From Alcanivorax sp. (GTDB lineage Bacteria > Pseudomonadota > Gammaproteobacteria > Pseudomonadales > Alcanivoracaceae): 64,000 bases of DNA. Below the pieces are notes generated by a model. It searched no databases and was not told the origin of the DNA. It saw only the letters and a list, made by a program, of their open reading frames with translations. The stretch spans positions 2,904,692 through 2,968,691 of the forward strand of contig CP051239.1 of NCBI GenBank assembly GCA_017794945.1, given 5' to 3'. Position numbers and translations under genes: made by a program. Positions within the stretch are counted from its first letter, which is position 1. The number at the start of each line of letters is the position of its first letter. Below, piece after piece: positions 1 through 8,549 of this stretch.

Positions 1-2
1 GC

Positions 3-74
3 GAACGCTCGTTGCTGAACTATCTGTTCAAACCGCTCGCCGATCGCCTGCCGCTGGCGCTGGAGGGGACATGA
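3..74 (+). CDS. C-terminal fragment of HlyD-type secretion adaptor
   Basis: Only the last 23 codons lie in the window. They read ERSLLNYLFKPLADRLPLAL followed by three residues and a TGA stop. The 'YLFKPLADRL' ending resembles the C-terminus of periplasmic adaptor subunits of type I secretion systems (HlyD/PrtE/HasE family), which link an inner-membrane ABC exporter to a TolC channel. The stop overlaps the ATG of the TolC-like gene (ATGA), which supports both the reading frame and the assignment. The identity rests on a short stretch plus the neighbour. Confidence 0.6.
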   Translation, partial: ERSLLNYLFKPLADRLPLALEGT

Positions 75-1471
75 CGGCCGGTTCGCGCTGGGGGCTGCTG
101 TTGCTGGCGGTGCTGGCCGCGCCGGCCGGCGCCCTGACCCTGGAGCAGGCCTACGACGCGGCGCTCGGCCACGCGCCCGGGTTCCAGGCGGCGATCCAGG
201 AGCGGGTCGCCGGCCGTGAATTCAAAGCGCTGGGCCGGGCCAACCTGCTGCCCACGCTGAGCTACAACTACTCCCGCGCCAAACACTGGTCCGAGGTGGA
301 GCAGGACGCCGCCATTGGCACGGTGTCCGAGGAGCGGGACTACCGCAGCTACGCCTCCACCCTGCGTCTCGAGCAGCCGCTGTTCGACATGCGTGCCTGG
401 GCGACGCATCAGATGGACGACGCCCGCGCCGCCCGTGCCGAACTGGAGTTCGAGGCGCGGTTGCAGGATTTCGTCGTGACGCTGGCGCAGGCCTACACGG
501 ATGTCTTGTTGGGCGAGCAGCGGCAACGGCTGGCGGCCCATCGGGTGGCGACGCTGACGGCGCTGCTGGCCCACAACCAGGCGCTGGTGGACGGCGGCGA
601 GGGCACCCGCACCGACGTGCTGGAAACGCGCTCGCAACTGGCGCGGGCGGAGGCGGAACGGATCCAGACCGCCGACGAGCTGGCCGTGGCCCGGCGACGC
701 CTGAGCGCGCTCACCGGCTTGCCGGCGCGGGGCCTGACCGCGGCCGCCGAACCGGCGCTGCCGCCGTTGCAAGGCGCCGGCCTGGAGAGCTGGCGGGAGC
801 AGGCCCGGCGCCACAGCCCGGTGCTCGGCGCCGAGCGTCAGGCGGTGCGCGTCGCCGAGCGCGAGGTAGCCCGGCAGCGGGCCGGGCACCTGCCCCGGGT
901 GAGCGTGTACGCCAGCACCCGCAAAACCGATTCCGACAGCGAAAACACCTTCGGACAGACCTATGACACCGACAGCGTCGGCCTGCAGGTACGCCTGCCG
1001 CTCTATGACGGCGGCGCGGTCAGCGCCGCTCGGCGTCAGGCGGCGGCCCGTTACGGCGCCAGCGAGTACCAACTGGCCGAACGCCGCGACCAGGTGCTGA
1101 CGGCGGTGGAGACGCAGTGGCGCGCCTGCACCGGCGGGCTCGCGCGCATCGACGCCCTGCGCCGGGCGGTGGCCGACAGCGACGCCCTGGTGGCCGCCAC
1201 CCGCCGAAGTCTGCGCGGCGGCGAGCGCAACAACCAGGACCTGCTGGAAGCCCGCCGCGAGGCGCACCTGGCGCGCCGCGATCTGGCCGAAGCCCGCTAT
1301 CGCTACATCAACGCCTGGCTAGCGCTGCACCGCGAGGCCGGCACGCTGACCTCGGCACGCCTGCGACAGGTGAGTCGGGCGCTGTCCCTTTCCGACGCTG
1401 ATCCGTCATATCCAGTGAACCGTCCCGATATGGATCGGGAAGTCGATAACCAAGAAGGAAACGCGCTATGA
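71..1471 (+). CDS. TolC-family outer membrane channel of type I secretion
   Basis: The 466-residue protein has a signal peptide (about residues 1-21, ending near APAGA) followed by 'LTLEQAYDAAL', the usual opening of mature TolC proteins. The rest is alanine-, arginine- and glutamate-rich helical sequence in two similar halves, as expected for the two structural repeats of the TolC barrel and tunnel. It would form the outer-membrane exit duct for the adaptor encoded immediately upstream, with which it is translationally coupled. The last 30 or so residues are acidic and less GC-rich than the rest. The haem oxygenase start overlaps its stop by four bases, so secretion and haem breakdown are probably co-expressed. 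Which substrate is exported cannot be told from this window. Confidence 0.88.
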   Translation: MTAGSRWGLLLLAVLAAPAGALTLEQAYDAALGHAPGFQAAIQERVAGREFKALGRANLLPTLSYNYSRAKHWSEVEQDAAIGTVSEERDYRSYASTLRLEQPLFDMRAWATHQMDDARAARAELEFEARLQDFVVTLAQAYTDVLLGEQRQRLAAHRVATLTALLAHNQALVDGGEGTRTDVLETRSQLARAEAERIQTADELAVARRRLSALTGLPARGLTAAAEPALPPLQGAGLESWREQARRHSPVLGAERQAVRVAEREVARQRAGHLPRVSVYASTRKTDSDSENTFGQTYDTDSVGLQVRLPLYDGGAVSAARRQAAARYGASEYQLAERRDQVLTAVETQWRACTGGLARIDALRRAVADSDALVAATRRSLRGGERNNQDLLEARREAHLARRDLAEARYRYINAWLALHREAGTLTSARLRQVSRALSLSDADPSYPVNRPDMDREVDNQEGNAL

Positions 1472-2085
1472 CCGTCGCTACCGATTCAAAAACGGCCAGC
1501 CCGCCTTTATCGCGCCGTCTTAAGGATGAGACGCACGAGATACACGATAGCCTGGACAGTCGCATCAGTGGTCTGTCCCCTTTTCTGAGCCGCGCCCACT
1601 ATGCCTGCTTTCTGCGCGTGCAGTTGCGCTTTCAGCACGCTACCGCGCGGCTCTACGAAGACGCTCAGCTGCACGGCTGGTTCGAAGGCCTGCCCCGGCG
1701 CAGCCGACTGAATCTGATCGAAGCGGATTGTCACGATCTGGGGCTGGCGGAGACCTTTCTGGTGGTGGACCGGTCCATCGGTCGCTCGGTGCGCTACGAC
1801 GATCCCTATGAAGCGGTGGGCTGGCTGTACACCAACGAAGGCTCCAATCTGGGGGCGGCTTTCCTGTTCAAACGGGCGGAGCAGGCACTGGGCCTGGGTG
1901 CCGATTTCGGCGCCCGCCACCTGGCCGGCCATCCCGAGGGGCGCGGCCTGCACTGGAAGCGATTCAAGGCCCAGTTGGATGCACTGCCGTTTAACGATGA
2001 TCAACAGGGCAAAGCCGTGGCCGGTGCCCGGGATGCCTTCGCCTTTGTGCGTGAGGCCGTGGAACAGGTTCTGGCCCGTTCCTGA
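1468..2085 (+). CDS. hemO: Biliverdin-producing haem oxygenase
   Basis: The 205-residue protein matches bacterial haem oxygenases in length and layout. An N-terminal 'ETHEIHDSLD' segment offers the proximal haem-ligand histidine (His23 or His26). The motif 'EGSNLGAAFLF' near residue 118 is the glycine-rich distal-helix segment typical of the HemO/PigA group. The enzyme opens haem to biliverdin, iron and CO in the cytoplasm and so frees iron. The start is preceded by AAGGAAAC and overlaps the stop of the TolC-like gene (ATGA). Sitting behind type I secretion genes, it suggests a haemophore (HasA-type) uptake operon, but the haemophore and receptor genes would lie upstream of the window. Confidence 0.88.
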   Translation: MTVATDSKTASPPLSRRLKDETHEIHDSLDSRISGLSPFLSRAHYACFLRVQLRFQHATARLYEDAQLHGWFEGLPRRSRLNLIEADCHDLGLAETFLVVDRSIGRSVRYDDPYEAVGWLYTNEGSNLGAAFLFKRAEQALGLGADFGARHLAGHPEGRGLHWKRFKAQLDALPFNDDQQGKAVAGARDAFAFVREAVEQVLARS

Positions 2086-2465
2086 TGGTGCACACGCTGC
2101 TCTGGCGGGCCCTGGCATTGTTCGCCCTGGGCACCGCCTTGATTGGAGTGGTCTTGCCAGGCTTGCCGACGGTGGAGTTTTTGCTTTTGTCCGCCTGGGC
2201 CGGGGGCAAAGGCTGGCCCGCGCTGGAGCGCTGGTTGCTGGACCATCCCCGGCTGGGGCCACCGATTCACCAATGGCGCGAGCAGCGCGCCATGTCGCGG
2301 CGCGCCAAGTGGATGGCCACCGCGAGCATGGGCGTGGCGGTGTTGTTGATCGGCCTGTCCACTTTGCCGGTGTGGGCGAAACTGCTGCTGCCGGCCACCA
2401 TGGCCGCCACCCTGGCGTGGCTCTGGCGTCGTCCGGAACCGGTGGCCCGGACCCCGTCCGAGTAG
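2085..2465 (+). CDS. DUF454 (YbaN-like) small inner-membrane protein
   Basis: The 126-residue protein has an N-terminal membrane segment with 'GVVLPGLPTVEFLLLSAW', the hallmark of DUF454/YbaN, and two further hydrophobic stretches at about residues 83-112. The role of the family is unknown, but members often sit beside haem oxygenase or haem-uptake genes. The ATG shares one base with the TGA of the haem oxygenase gene, so the two are coupled. It is the last gene of the operon and meets the Nit1C cluster tail to tail across 23 bases. A hairpin with a TTCG loop (2495-2510), inside the end of the opposing gene, may help separate the two transcription units. Confidence 0.82.
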   Translation: MVHTLLWRALALFALGTALIGVVLPGLPTVEFLLLSAWAGGKGWPALERWLLDHPRLGPPIHQWREQRAMSRRAKWMATASMGVAVLLIGLSTLPVWAKLLLPATMAATLAWLWRRPEPVARTPSE

Positions 2466-2488
2466 CGCCAACAAAATAACGGCGCGAG

Positions 2489-3772
2489 TTACACCGCCCG
2501 TTCGCGGGCGAGTCCGCGACTACCCCGCCGGTCAGCCAGGTGGGTGACCACGTGTTCGGCGTCCTCGGCGATGGCGTAGATGCGTCCGGAGCCCCAGGTG
2601 TGCAGCCAGGGCAGGCCCAGGAAGTAGAGGCCGGGGCTGGCGGTGACGCCGCGCTCGTGTTTCGGGTAGCCGCTGTCGTCGAAGGCGGACGGCACCTTGA
2701 TCCAGCTGAAATCCGGCGCGTAGCCGATGCACCAGATCACCGTGGCGATGCCGGCGGCGTTCAGGTCCAGGCGGGTGGGATGGTCCGGCGCCGGCTCCCA
2801 CACCGGGCGGTAGGGCGCTTCCGGCGGCGCGTCGATGTTGTGCCGCGCGATATGCTCGTCGATGCTGGCCTTGATGCGGGCGTTGGTGGCGTCGGCGTTG
2901 TCGAGATTGTTGGGCAAATCGTCGCCGAACCGCACGGTGCCGCCGCTGATATCTTCCAAGCGCCCGTACAGACGCATGCCTTCCAGGGCAAAGCGGCGCA
3001 GGTCGATGTCGCGGCCACCGTCGCGGCCGGTGACGTAGTGGTTGGCCTTGGCTTTGACCTGATCCTCGCTCAGGTGCTCGCGCACCGGAATGCGATAGTG
3101 GCCCATGTCGTCCAGCCAGGCGACCACGTCGCGGCCCCGGTAGAAGCGCGATACCCGCGGCGCGGGCCCCACCGCCAGGTGCACCTCGCGGCCGGCCAGA
3201 TGCAGGTCCTCGGCGATCTGGCAGCCGGACTGGCCGGTGCCCACCACCAGCACCGGGCCATCGGGCAGGGCGTCCGGATTCTGATAGGCGGAGGCGTCCA
3301 GCTGGGTCAGGTGGTCGGGCAGGGCGTCGGCGCAGGGCGGCACCTTGGGTTGGTGGTAGACGCTCACCGCCATGATCACCCGGTCGGCGCTCAGCGCGCC
3401 CCGGTCGGTGCGCACCCGGTAGCCGCCGCCGGATCGCGGCGTGACCTCCTGCACGGTGACGCCTTCCCGCAGCGGCGGCGAAAAGGCGGCCCGGAAGCGC
3501 TCCATCCAGGCGACGATCTGGTCCTTGACCATGAAGCCGTCCGGGTCGTCGCCGTCATAGGGGTGGCCGGGCAGCCGGCACTGCCAGTTCGGCGTGACCA
3601 GGGAGAAGCTGTCCCAGCGTTCGTTTTTCCAGGCGTGGAAGGCCTGGTGCTTTTCCAGCACCAGATGGTCGATGTCATGGCGGCACAGCCAGTAGCTGGC
3701 GGACAGGCCGGCCTGGCCGCCGCCCACCACGATCACCGGGTAGTGCTGTCCTGCAAAAAAGGGCGTGGTCAT
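2489..3772 (-). CDS. MSMEG_0569-family flavin-dependent oxidoreductase (Nit1C)
   Basis: The 427-residue protein has two dinucleotide-binding motifs: 'VIVVGGGQAGLSASYWL' near residue 12 (FAD) and 'VLVVGTGQSGCQIAEDL' near residue 175 (NAD(P)H). This is the layout of flavin monooxygenases of the FMO/Baeyer-Villiger type. An 'IWCIGYAPDFSWI' segment near residue 350 fits the second FAD contact of that class. It is the last gene of the seven-gene Nit1C cluster. The ATG chosen follows AAAGGAGCC at good spacing; an in-frame ATG 22 codons upstream lacks such a site. Family knowledge gives it an oxygenase role acting on the unknown product of the cluster. Substrate and reaction are not known. Confidence 0.88.
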   Translation of the reverse strand: MTTPFFAGQHYPVIVVGGGQAGLSASYWLCRHDIDHLVLEKHQAFHAWKNERWDSFSLVTPNWQCRLPGHPYDGDDPDGFMVKDQIVAWMERFRAAFSPPLREGVTVQEVTPRSGGGYRVRTDRGALSADRVIMAVSVYHQPKVPPCADALPDHLTQLDASAYQNPDALPDGPVLVVGTGQSGCQIAEDLHLAGREVHLAVGPAPRVSRFYRGRDVVAWLDDMGHYRIPVREHLSEDQVKAKANHYVTGRDGGRDIDLRRFALEGMRLYGRLEDISGGTVRFGDDLPNNLDNADATNARIKASIDEHIARHNIDAPPEAPYRPVWEPAPDHPTRLDLNAAGIATVIWCIGYAPDFSWIKVPSAFDDSGYPKHERGVTASPGLYFLGLPWLHTWGSGRIYAIAEDAEHVVTHLADRRGSRGLARERAV

Positions 3773-3797
3773 GGTGGCTCCTTTCATTGAATACGTA

Positions 3798-4082
3798 TCA
3801 GCCAATGCGGGTGACGGTGACGCGGGCGTCCTCGACACCGGCGAACTGCCGGCCCCGGGTTTCGATCGCCAGCAACTGGGTTTCCGCGCTGCTGCAGCGG
3901 AAACCGAACTTTTGTTCCACCCGGTCCGCGGCCAGGGTCAGCGCCTCGCGGCTGAGGCGCAGGAACTCCGGCAGCGGGTAGGCCTCGCCGCTGCGCAGAT
4001 AGTCGTGGATCACGGTGGAGGGCGAATAGCAGTGGCTCTCGCTCTGGTCCGGCCAGCGGACGTCAAAATGCACTTCGGGCAT
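3798..4082 (-). CDS. MSMEG_0570-family nitrogen starvation response protein
   Basis: The 94-residue protein begins MPEVHFDVRWPDQ, and the middle reads 'CYSPSTVIHDYL'. This matches the small MSMEG_0570 family, found essentially only in Nit1C clusters. No catalytic motif or membrane segment is evident. Its first 20 bases overlap the end of the AIR-synthase-like gene in another frame, so translation is probably coupled. The name comes from nitrogen-starvation induction of the homologous cyanobacterial genes; its biochemical role is unknown. Confidence 0.83.
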   Translation of the reverse strand: MPEVHFDVRWPDQSESHCYSPSTVIHDYLRSGEAYPLPEFLRLSREALTLAADRVEQKFGFRCSSAETQLLAIETRGRQFAGVEDARVTVTRIG

Positions 4083-5085
4083 GGTGGGCTCCAGGCTCGG
4101 GTTGAATAGCGGATTGAAAGGCGGGCGCGCCGATGAAAGGGGTGCGGCCCAGATCCCAGAACAGGCCGGCTTCTTCCTCGAGGGAGAGGGTGAGACGGTG
4201 GCCGGGGTGCACCCGGCCCACGTCCGCGATCGCCAGATCGCGCTGGCGGAACAGGCCGGTCACCGTGTCGCGGTGGGCCTCGGGCACCGCCAGCACGAAG
4301 CCGTAGCTGGGGAAGGTGCTCAGCCAGCGCTCCAGGGGCACATCGGCGGGCCGGGGCAGGGCGTTCAGTGCCAGGTGGCCGCCCACGCCGGAGCACTCCA
4401 GCAACATCAGGGTGGTGCCCACGAAGCTGGCCATGCTGATGTCCTTGGCGGCGCGGCAGAGACCGCGCTCGGCGATCAGCGGCAGCAGCTCCAGGTCGCC
4501 GCGCAGCCGCTCGCCGGGGGCGTCGCTGCTGGCGTCCCAGTTGTGGCTGTCCGGCTCGCCCGGGGCGGCCGGCCGATAGGCGCCGCGCAGGTCGCAGGCC
4601 ACCATCAAATGGTCGCCGGGCCGGGCGTCGAAACTGGTGAGCAGGCGTTTGGCGCGGCCGATGATCGCCACCGACAACTGCGCCCGGTCGTTGTGGGCGT
4701 TGCTGTGGCCACCCACCAGCGGCACCTGGTATTTGCCGGAGGCCCGGCGCAGCCCCGCCATGATCGCGTCCGCCTGATCGGCGCCGGCGCTCCACAGCGC
4801 GTCCACCACCGCCGTGGGCCGGCCGCCCATGGCGTAGATGTCGCTGACGTTGACCATCACCCCGCAATAGCCGGCGAAATCCGGGTCCCGCGCCACGAAG
4901 CCGTTGAGGAAGCCTTCAATGGCGAACAGCAGGTAGCCGTCGCCGTCGGTCAGGACGGCGCAGTCGTCGCCGACCGGCACGGCGCCGTGGGCGGTCTCCA
5001 GATCGCGCAGCATCGGCGCGATGTCCTGCTTGTGCTGGAACGCCGGGCTGTCACGCAGGGCGTCCATCAGGGCGGTGAGGGTCAT
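4063..5085 (-). CDS. Sll0787-family AIR-synthase-like protein (Nit1C)
   Basis: The 340-residue protein has the PurM/HypE/ThiL-type ATP-binding fold. 'AVPVGDDCAVL' near residue 35 is the acidic metal/ATP loop, and 'VMVNVSDIYAMGGRPTAVV' near residue 78 is the signature segment of the superfamily, followed by 'VPLVGGHSN'. These enzymes use ATP to activate a carbonyl or amide oxygen, or make a phosphoryl intermediate. In Nit1C its substrate is unknown, but cyclisation or amidine chemistry would fit the fold. The start overlaps the stop of the acetyltransferase gene (ATGA) and is preceded by GAGGGCC. The final 25 residues are probably not part of the conserved fold. Confidence 0.85.
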   Translation of the reverse strand: MTLTALMDALRDSPAFQHKQDIAPMLRDLETAHGAVPVGDDCAVLTDGDGYLLFAIEGFLNGFVARDPDFAGYCGVMVNVSDIYAMGGRPTAVVDALWSAGADQADAIMAGLRRASGKYQVPLVGGHSNAHNDRAQLSVAIIGRAKRLLTSFDARPGDHLMVACDLRGAYRPAAPGEPDSHNWDASSDAPGERLRGDLELLPLIAERGLCRAAKDISMASFVGTTLMLLECSGVGGHLALNALPRPADVPLERWLSTFPSYGFVLAVPEAHRDTVTGLFRQRDLAIADVGRVHPGHRLTLSLEEEAGLFWDLGRTPFIGAPAFQSAIQPEPGAHHARSAF

Positions 5086-5624
5086 GAGGCCCTCCTGCCC
5101 ACCGCCACCAGCGGCAGGGTGCCGCCGTGCACCGGCGGATAGTGGGCCAGATCGGCGCGCATCAGCACGTGGGCGCGGCCGTGCAGGTCGAGAGGCCGCA
5201 GGGTGCGCCAGTGCAGGCTCTCGAACAGCGCCTGGTTGGCGGCCTGCACGGTGGCGAAGAAGGCGTGGCAGCCGCGCGCATGGGCGCTGCCCACCGCCAG
5301 CCGGATCAGTGCGCTGCCGAGATGGGCGTCGCGTCGGTAGCCGGGCGCCACCGCCAGCCGGGAGCCGTACCAGATGCCGGGCCGGTCGCTGTGGATGCGC
5401 ACCGTGCCGACCACCTCGTCCGGCCCGCCCGCCAGGTAGGACAGCGCCACCAGGGTGGTGGCGTGTTGGTCCAGGGCGTCCCGGTCGTGTTCCTGGAACA
5501 GGCCCTGCTCCTGGCAGAACACGCGGTGGCGCAGCGCGGCGGCGGCGCGCTGCTCCCAGGCCTGGTCCGCCACTTTGACGGCGTACTCCCGGGGGCGGAA
5601 CGGGGTGACCGGTTCGAGGATCAT
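5082..5624 (-). CDS. MSMEG_0567/Sll0786-family N-acetyltransferase (Nit1C)
   Basis: The 180-residue protein has the GNAT fold. 'LRHRVFCQEQGLF' near residue 31 is the usual GNAT start, and 'SRLAVAPGYRRDAHLGSAL' near residue 89 carries the acetyl-CoA pyrophosphate loop (R/Q-x-x-G-x-G/A region, here R-R-D-A-H-L-G). The family occurs in Nit1C clusters, where it presumably acylates an amine intermediate. Both ends overlap neighbouring genes by four bases (ATGA), which points to strict co-translation with the radical SAM gene upstream and the AIR-synthase-like gene downstream. Confidence 0.85.
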   Translation of the reverse strand: MILEPVTPFRPREYAVKVADQAWEQRAAAALRHRVFCQEQGLFQEHDRDALDQHATTLVALSYLAGGPDEVVGTVRIHSDRPGIWYGSRLAVAPGYRRDAHLGSALIRLAVGSAHARGCHAFFATVQAANQALFESLHWRTLRPLDLHGRAHVLMRADLAHYPPVHGGTLPLVAVGRRAS

Positions 5625-6766
5625 GACAGGCTCTCCAGATCCGCGGGCATCTGGTCGGAGGCGTCCTCGAAGGTCGACAGCGACGAGCAGGCGCCGCAGC
5701 GTCCGCAGCCGGCCTTGATGTCACGGGAACGCAGGTCGCCGTCGCGCAGCATGCCCGCCAGCGGTTCCAGAATGCTGGCCATGTGGTCGGACGACGGCGA
5801 CGGGTGGTTCGCCAGCGGCGTGCCGGAGATCGGCACGAACGGCACCACGAACGGGTACACCCCCAGGTCGATCAACCGCCGACAAAGGGCCAGGGTGGTT
5901 TCCGGGGTGTCGCCCAGCCCGGCCAGTAGATAGGTGCTGACCTGACCGCGGCCGAACACCGCCACCGCTTCGGCGAAGGATTCCATGTACTGTTCCAGGC
6001 TCACCGAGGCCTTGCTGGGCATGATTTTCTCACGCAGCGCCGGGGTGGCGATTTCCAGGTGCATGCCCAGGCTGGCCACGCCGCTGTCGCGCAGGCGCGG
6101 GAACCAGGCCCGGTCGTCCGGCGGTTCGCACTGCGCCTGGATCGGCAGGTCCACGGCGGCGGTGACGGCGGCGGCGCTGTCGCACAGTACCTTCGCGCCT
6201 CGGTCCCGCAGGTTGGGGGTGCCGGTGGTCATCACCATGTGTTTGACGCCGTCCAGCGCCACCGCCGCCCGCGCCACCTCGGCCAGTTGCGCCGGGGTTT
6301 TATGGGCGACGGTGCGGCCCTCCTTGAGCGACTGCTCAATGGCGCAGAACTGGCAGGAGACCTTGCGGTTGTTATAGCGGATGCAGGTTTGCAGCACGGT
6401 GGTGGCGAGCACGTCCTTACCGTGCAGGGTGGCGATGTGGGAATAGGGCACGCCGTCGCCGGTGCGCAGGTCGTAGAAGCGCGGTGTCGGGGTGAACGCC
6501 AGCCGGGCGATTTCCCGGCCCTCCCGGGACAGGGCGGCGCCGCTGTCGCCCCGGGCGGCGCCCAGGCTGTACGGCGATCGCTCGGCGCCGGCGGTGTGTA
6601 CCGGGATCATTACCACCCGGCCGTCGATGGCCACCGCCTTGTGGTCCGAGGGGCCGGCGCCGCCGCGCCGGCTGGGGGCGCCATGGCCGGGATTCTCCAG
6701 GCGCACGCCACGGGTCTGCAGCTCATTGATGAGCTGTTCGGTGGACAACGCTTTGCTCGCGGTCAT
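5621..6766 (-). CDS. MSMEG_0568-family radical SAM protein (Nit1C)
   Basis: The 381-residue protein carries cysteines at 128, 138 and 141 in '[14 protein letters not shown]', a CX9CX2C arrangement rather than the usual CX3CX2C. A wider first spacing is a family trait, and the three cysteines would still hold the 4Fe-4S cluster that cleaves S-adenosylmethionine. The segment after them ('[10 protein letters not shown]', '[11 protein letters not shown]') fits a partial TIM barrel like that of biotin synthase and lipoyl synthase. A C-terminal 'CGRCGACS' adds three cysteines that may bind a second cluster. The start lies 44 bases inside the nitrilase gene. It is the most distinctive enzyme of the cluster; its reaction is unknown. 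Confidence 0.87.
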   Translation of the reverse strand: MTASKALSTEQLINELQTRGVRLENPGHGAPSRRGGAGPSDHKAVAIDGRVVMIPVHTAGAERSPYSLGAARGDSGAALSREGREIARLAFTPTPRFYDLRTGDGVPYSHIATLHGKDVLATTVLQTCIRYNNRKVSCQFCAIEQSLKEGRTVAHKTPAQLAEVARAAVALDGVKHMVMTTGTPNLRDRGAKVLCDSAAAVTAAVDLPIQAQCEPPDDRAWFPRLRDSGVASLGMHLEIATPALREKIMPSKASVSLEQYMESFAEAVAVFGRGQVSTYLLAGLGDTPETTLALCRRLIDLGVYPFVVPFVPISGTPLANHPSPSSDHMASILEPLAGMLRDGDLRSRDIKAGCGRCGACSSLSTFEDASDQMPADLESLS

Positions 6767-7763
6767 CGCTATCGCTCCTCTCGGGCGGAGATTGAAAAGG
6801 GGCCAGGGTCGACGCCGGGTCGTCCGGCTTGGGGATGTCGTGCCTGGTGGCGGCCGGCCGTCGGTCGATCATCAGGCTGAGCAGTTCCGGGCGGGCGTAG
6901 TGACCCACCGAATCCATCATCCGTTTGCGTTTCAGGATCAGAGCCATGTCCAGGTCGGCCACGCAGAGGCCTTCGCCTTCGGTGATCGGTTCGCCCAGCA
7001 CCTTGCCCTCCGGGGATACGATCATCGTCATGCAGCCGCCGCGCAGGGCCTTTTGCTGGGCCGGGTCGTCCGTGATGGATTCAATCTGGTGGTCCTCCAG
7101 CCAGCCGGTGGCATTGACCACGAAACAGCCGGATTCCGCGGCGTGGTGGCGCATCGCCGCGTCGATCTGGTCGGCGAACACCTGGCCGACCATGGAACCG
7201 GGAAACTGGGCGCAGTGAATCTCTTCGTGCTGGGTCATCAGCGCGTAGCGGGCCAGTGGGTTGTAGTGCTCCCAGCAGGCCAGGGCGCCGATGCGCCCGA
7301 CGCCGCTGTCCACCACGGTCAGGCCGCTGGCGTCGCCCTGACCCCAGATCATCCGTTCGTGGTAGGTGGGGGTGATCTTGCGACGCTTGAGCAGCAGGCG
7401 GCCGTCGCGGTCGAGTACCACCTGGGTGTTGTAGAGCGTGCCCCGGTCCCGTTCGTTGACGCCCAGCACCACCACCATCGCGTGGCGGGCGGCGAGGGCG
7501 GCGACCCGGTCCAGCTCCGGGCCGGGCACCGTCACCGCCTGTCGGTAGAGGGCAAGGTGATCCGCGCCGGAGAACGCCGGGGCGCGCACGAACGAAAAAT
7601 ACGGGTAGTAGGGCACCAGGGTTTCCGGAAAGACGATCAGGGCCACACCCCGCCCGGCGGCCTCCTCAATGGTGGCGCACACCTTGTCCAATGTGCCGCC
7701 GGGGGTGCGCAGATCCGGCGCGATCTGCGCCGCCGCCGCCCGTACCATGCCGGTATCGTTCAT
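6723..7763 (-). CDS. Nit6803-family nitrilase (Nit1C)
   Basis: The 346-residue carbon-nitrogen hydrolase has the full catalytic set: Glu47 in '[12 protein letters not shown]', Lys129 in '[12 protein letters not shown]' and Cys163 in '[14 protein letters not shown]'. The CWEHxxPL context is that of true nitrilases, which convert a nitrile to carboxylate plus ammonia, rather than amidases. The length agrees with Nit6803. The C-terminal 25 residues, rich in S, D and E, overlap the start of the radical SAM gene and look like a tail. In the known Nit1C organisms this gene is linked to nitrogen-starvation responses and, in a cyanide-using Pseudomonas, to growth on cyanide. The substrate here is not deducible. 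Confidence 0.92.
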   Translation of the reverse strand: MNDTGMVRAAAAQIAPDLRTPGGTLDKVCATIEEAAGRGVALIVFPETLVPYYPYFSFVRAPAFSGADHLALYRQAVTVPGPELDRVAALAARHAMVVVLGVNERDRGTLYNTQVVLDRDGRLLLKRRKITPTYHERMIWGQGDASGLTVVDSGVGRIGALACWEHYNPLARYALMTQHEEIHCAQFPGSMVGQVFADQIDAAMRHHAAESGCFVVNATGWLEDHQIESITDDPAQQKALRGGCMTMIVSPEGKVLGEPITEGEGLCVADLDMALILKRKRMMDSVGHYARPELLSLMIDRRPAATRHDIPKPDDPASTLAPFQSPPERSDSDDREQSVVHRTAHQ

Positions 7764-7775
7764 GGCGCCGCTCCC

Positions 7776-8258
7776 TCAGGTGGTCCAGGTGTCGAGGATG
7801 AAGGCGCCGTCGCGGCGGTGCAGCAGGACAATGTCGAGCACATCCAGTGGATTGATTGGTCGTATGCCCTCAATCAATGAAGGTTCGCCGTGACCGTACA
7901 GCGCCTGAAGCGCGAACCGGCAGGCGTAGACCTTGCCACCTTCCCCCATGAACTTGGTGATCTGGTTGTTCACCGCCATATGGCCGGGGAACGCCTCGTC
8001 GCCGAGGGTCGGGAAGCCGCGTTGCACGCCCAGGGTGACCCCGGGACCGTACAGCAGCACCGAGGTCTCGAACCCCTTACGCTGCAAGCGCGTGGCCTGC
8101 AACATATTGACCAGCCCGATGGACCCTTCAAACGCCACGGTATGGAAGGTCACCAGGGCTTTCTCGCCGGGTTCCGCCTTGACGTCCTCGAACACCTTTT
8201 CTTCGTAGTCGACGAAAAAATCGCCTTTCTGATGCGCTGCTTTCTCTACGGTGGGCAT
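7776..8258 (-). CDS. MSMEG_0572/Sll0783-family nitrogen starvation protein
   Basis: The 160-residue protein, with '[15 protein letters not shown]', '[18 protein letters not shown]' and '[20 protein letters not shown]', matches the Sll0783/MSMEG_0572 family, a DsrE-like fold found at the head of Nit1C clusters. In Synechocystis the homologue is induced by nitrogen starvation and is needed for normal polyhydroxybutyrate accumulation. Its enzymatic role is unknown. The ATG follows GGGAGACGG; an upstream in-frame ATG would reach into the regulatory spacer. It is the first gene of the operon, 12 bases before the nitrilase gene. A 12-base sequence near its 3' end repeats one in the upstream spacer (see findings). 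Confidence 0.88.
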   Translation of the reverse strand: MPTVEKAAHQKGDFFVDYEEKVFEDVKAEPGEKALVTFHTVAFEGSIGLVNMLQATRLQRKGFETSVLLYGPGVTLGVQRGFPTLGDEAFPGHMAVNNQITKFMGEGGKVYACRFALQALYGHGEPSLIEGIRPINPLDVLDIVLLHRRDGAFILDTWTT

Positions 8259-8549
8259 AACCGTCTCCCATGCTTTGAGGATGCTGTTGAGGTTGATCGA
8301 AGGCGGCGCCCAGGGCCGCGCTCCGTCACCGCTCAATTGCAATCAATATGCCAACCAATGAGCGAAATGATTGATTGGTCTGGACGCCTGTGGCCCAATA
8401 GGCGGCGAATCCCGTGGCGCCGCGAGCCGCCGGCCGGCGGGCAACCAATCAAAGCGCCGGGGCGGCGCCGGCCCTGGTGGGCGACACTGGTGCACGGGGT
8501 GGCTCCGATCAGTGCGAAAAGGCGCCGCTGCACGGCATGGAGTGTGCTC
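8259..8549. promoter_or_regulatory. Divergent control region between Nit1C and mocR-type gene
   Basis: This 291-base spacer separates the Nit1C operon from its divergent regulator gene. Its middle is much AT-richer than the surroundings. It contains ACCAAT at 8354-8359, the inverted copy ATTGGT at 8374-8379, and a second ACCAAT at 8454-8459, each inside a longer match (AACCAAT or GATTGGT). These are candidate binding sites for the MocR-type protein, but no -10/-35 pair could be fixed with confidence on either strand. The frame of the regulator gene stays open through the spacer, but the sequence there is not protein-like. Confidence 0.5.

Noticed and set aside
20..1267. Long minus-strand open frame opposite the TolC-like gene
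   Set aside because: High GC leaves antisense frames open. The plus frame has a signal peptide and family motifs.
4063..5724. Extended start for the AIR-synthase-like gene through the acetyltransferase gene
   Set aside because: The upstream translation is Pro/Arg-rich shadow sequence. The proper start overlaps the acetyltransferase stop.
7890..8549. N-terminal extension of the MocR-type protein
   Set aside because: Its first half is antisense to the Sll0783-like gene and the rest crosses the control region. The GntR domain begins right after the ATG at 8550.
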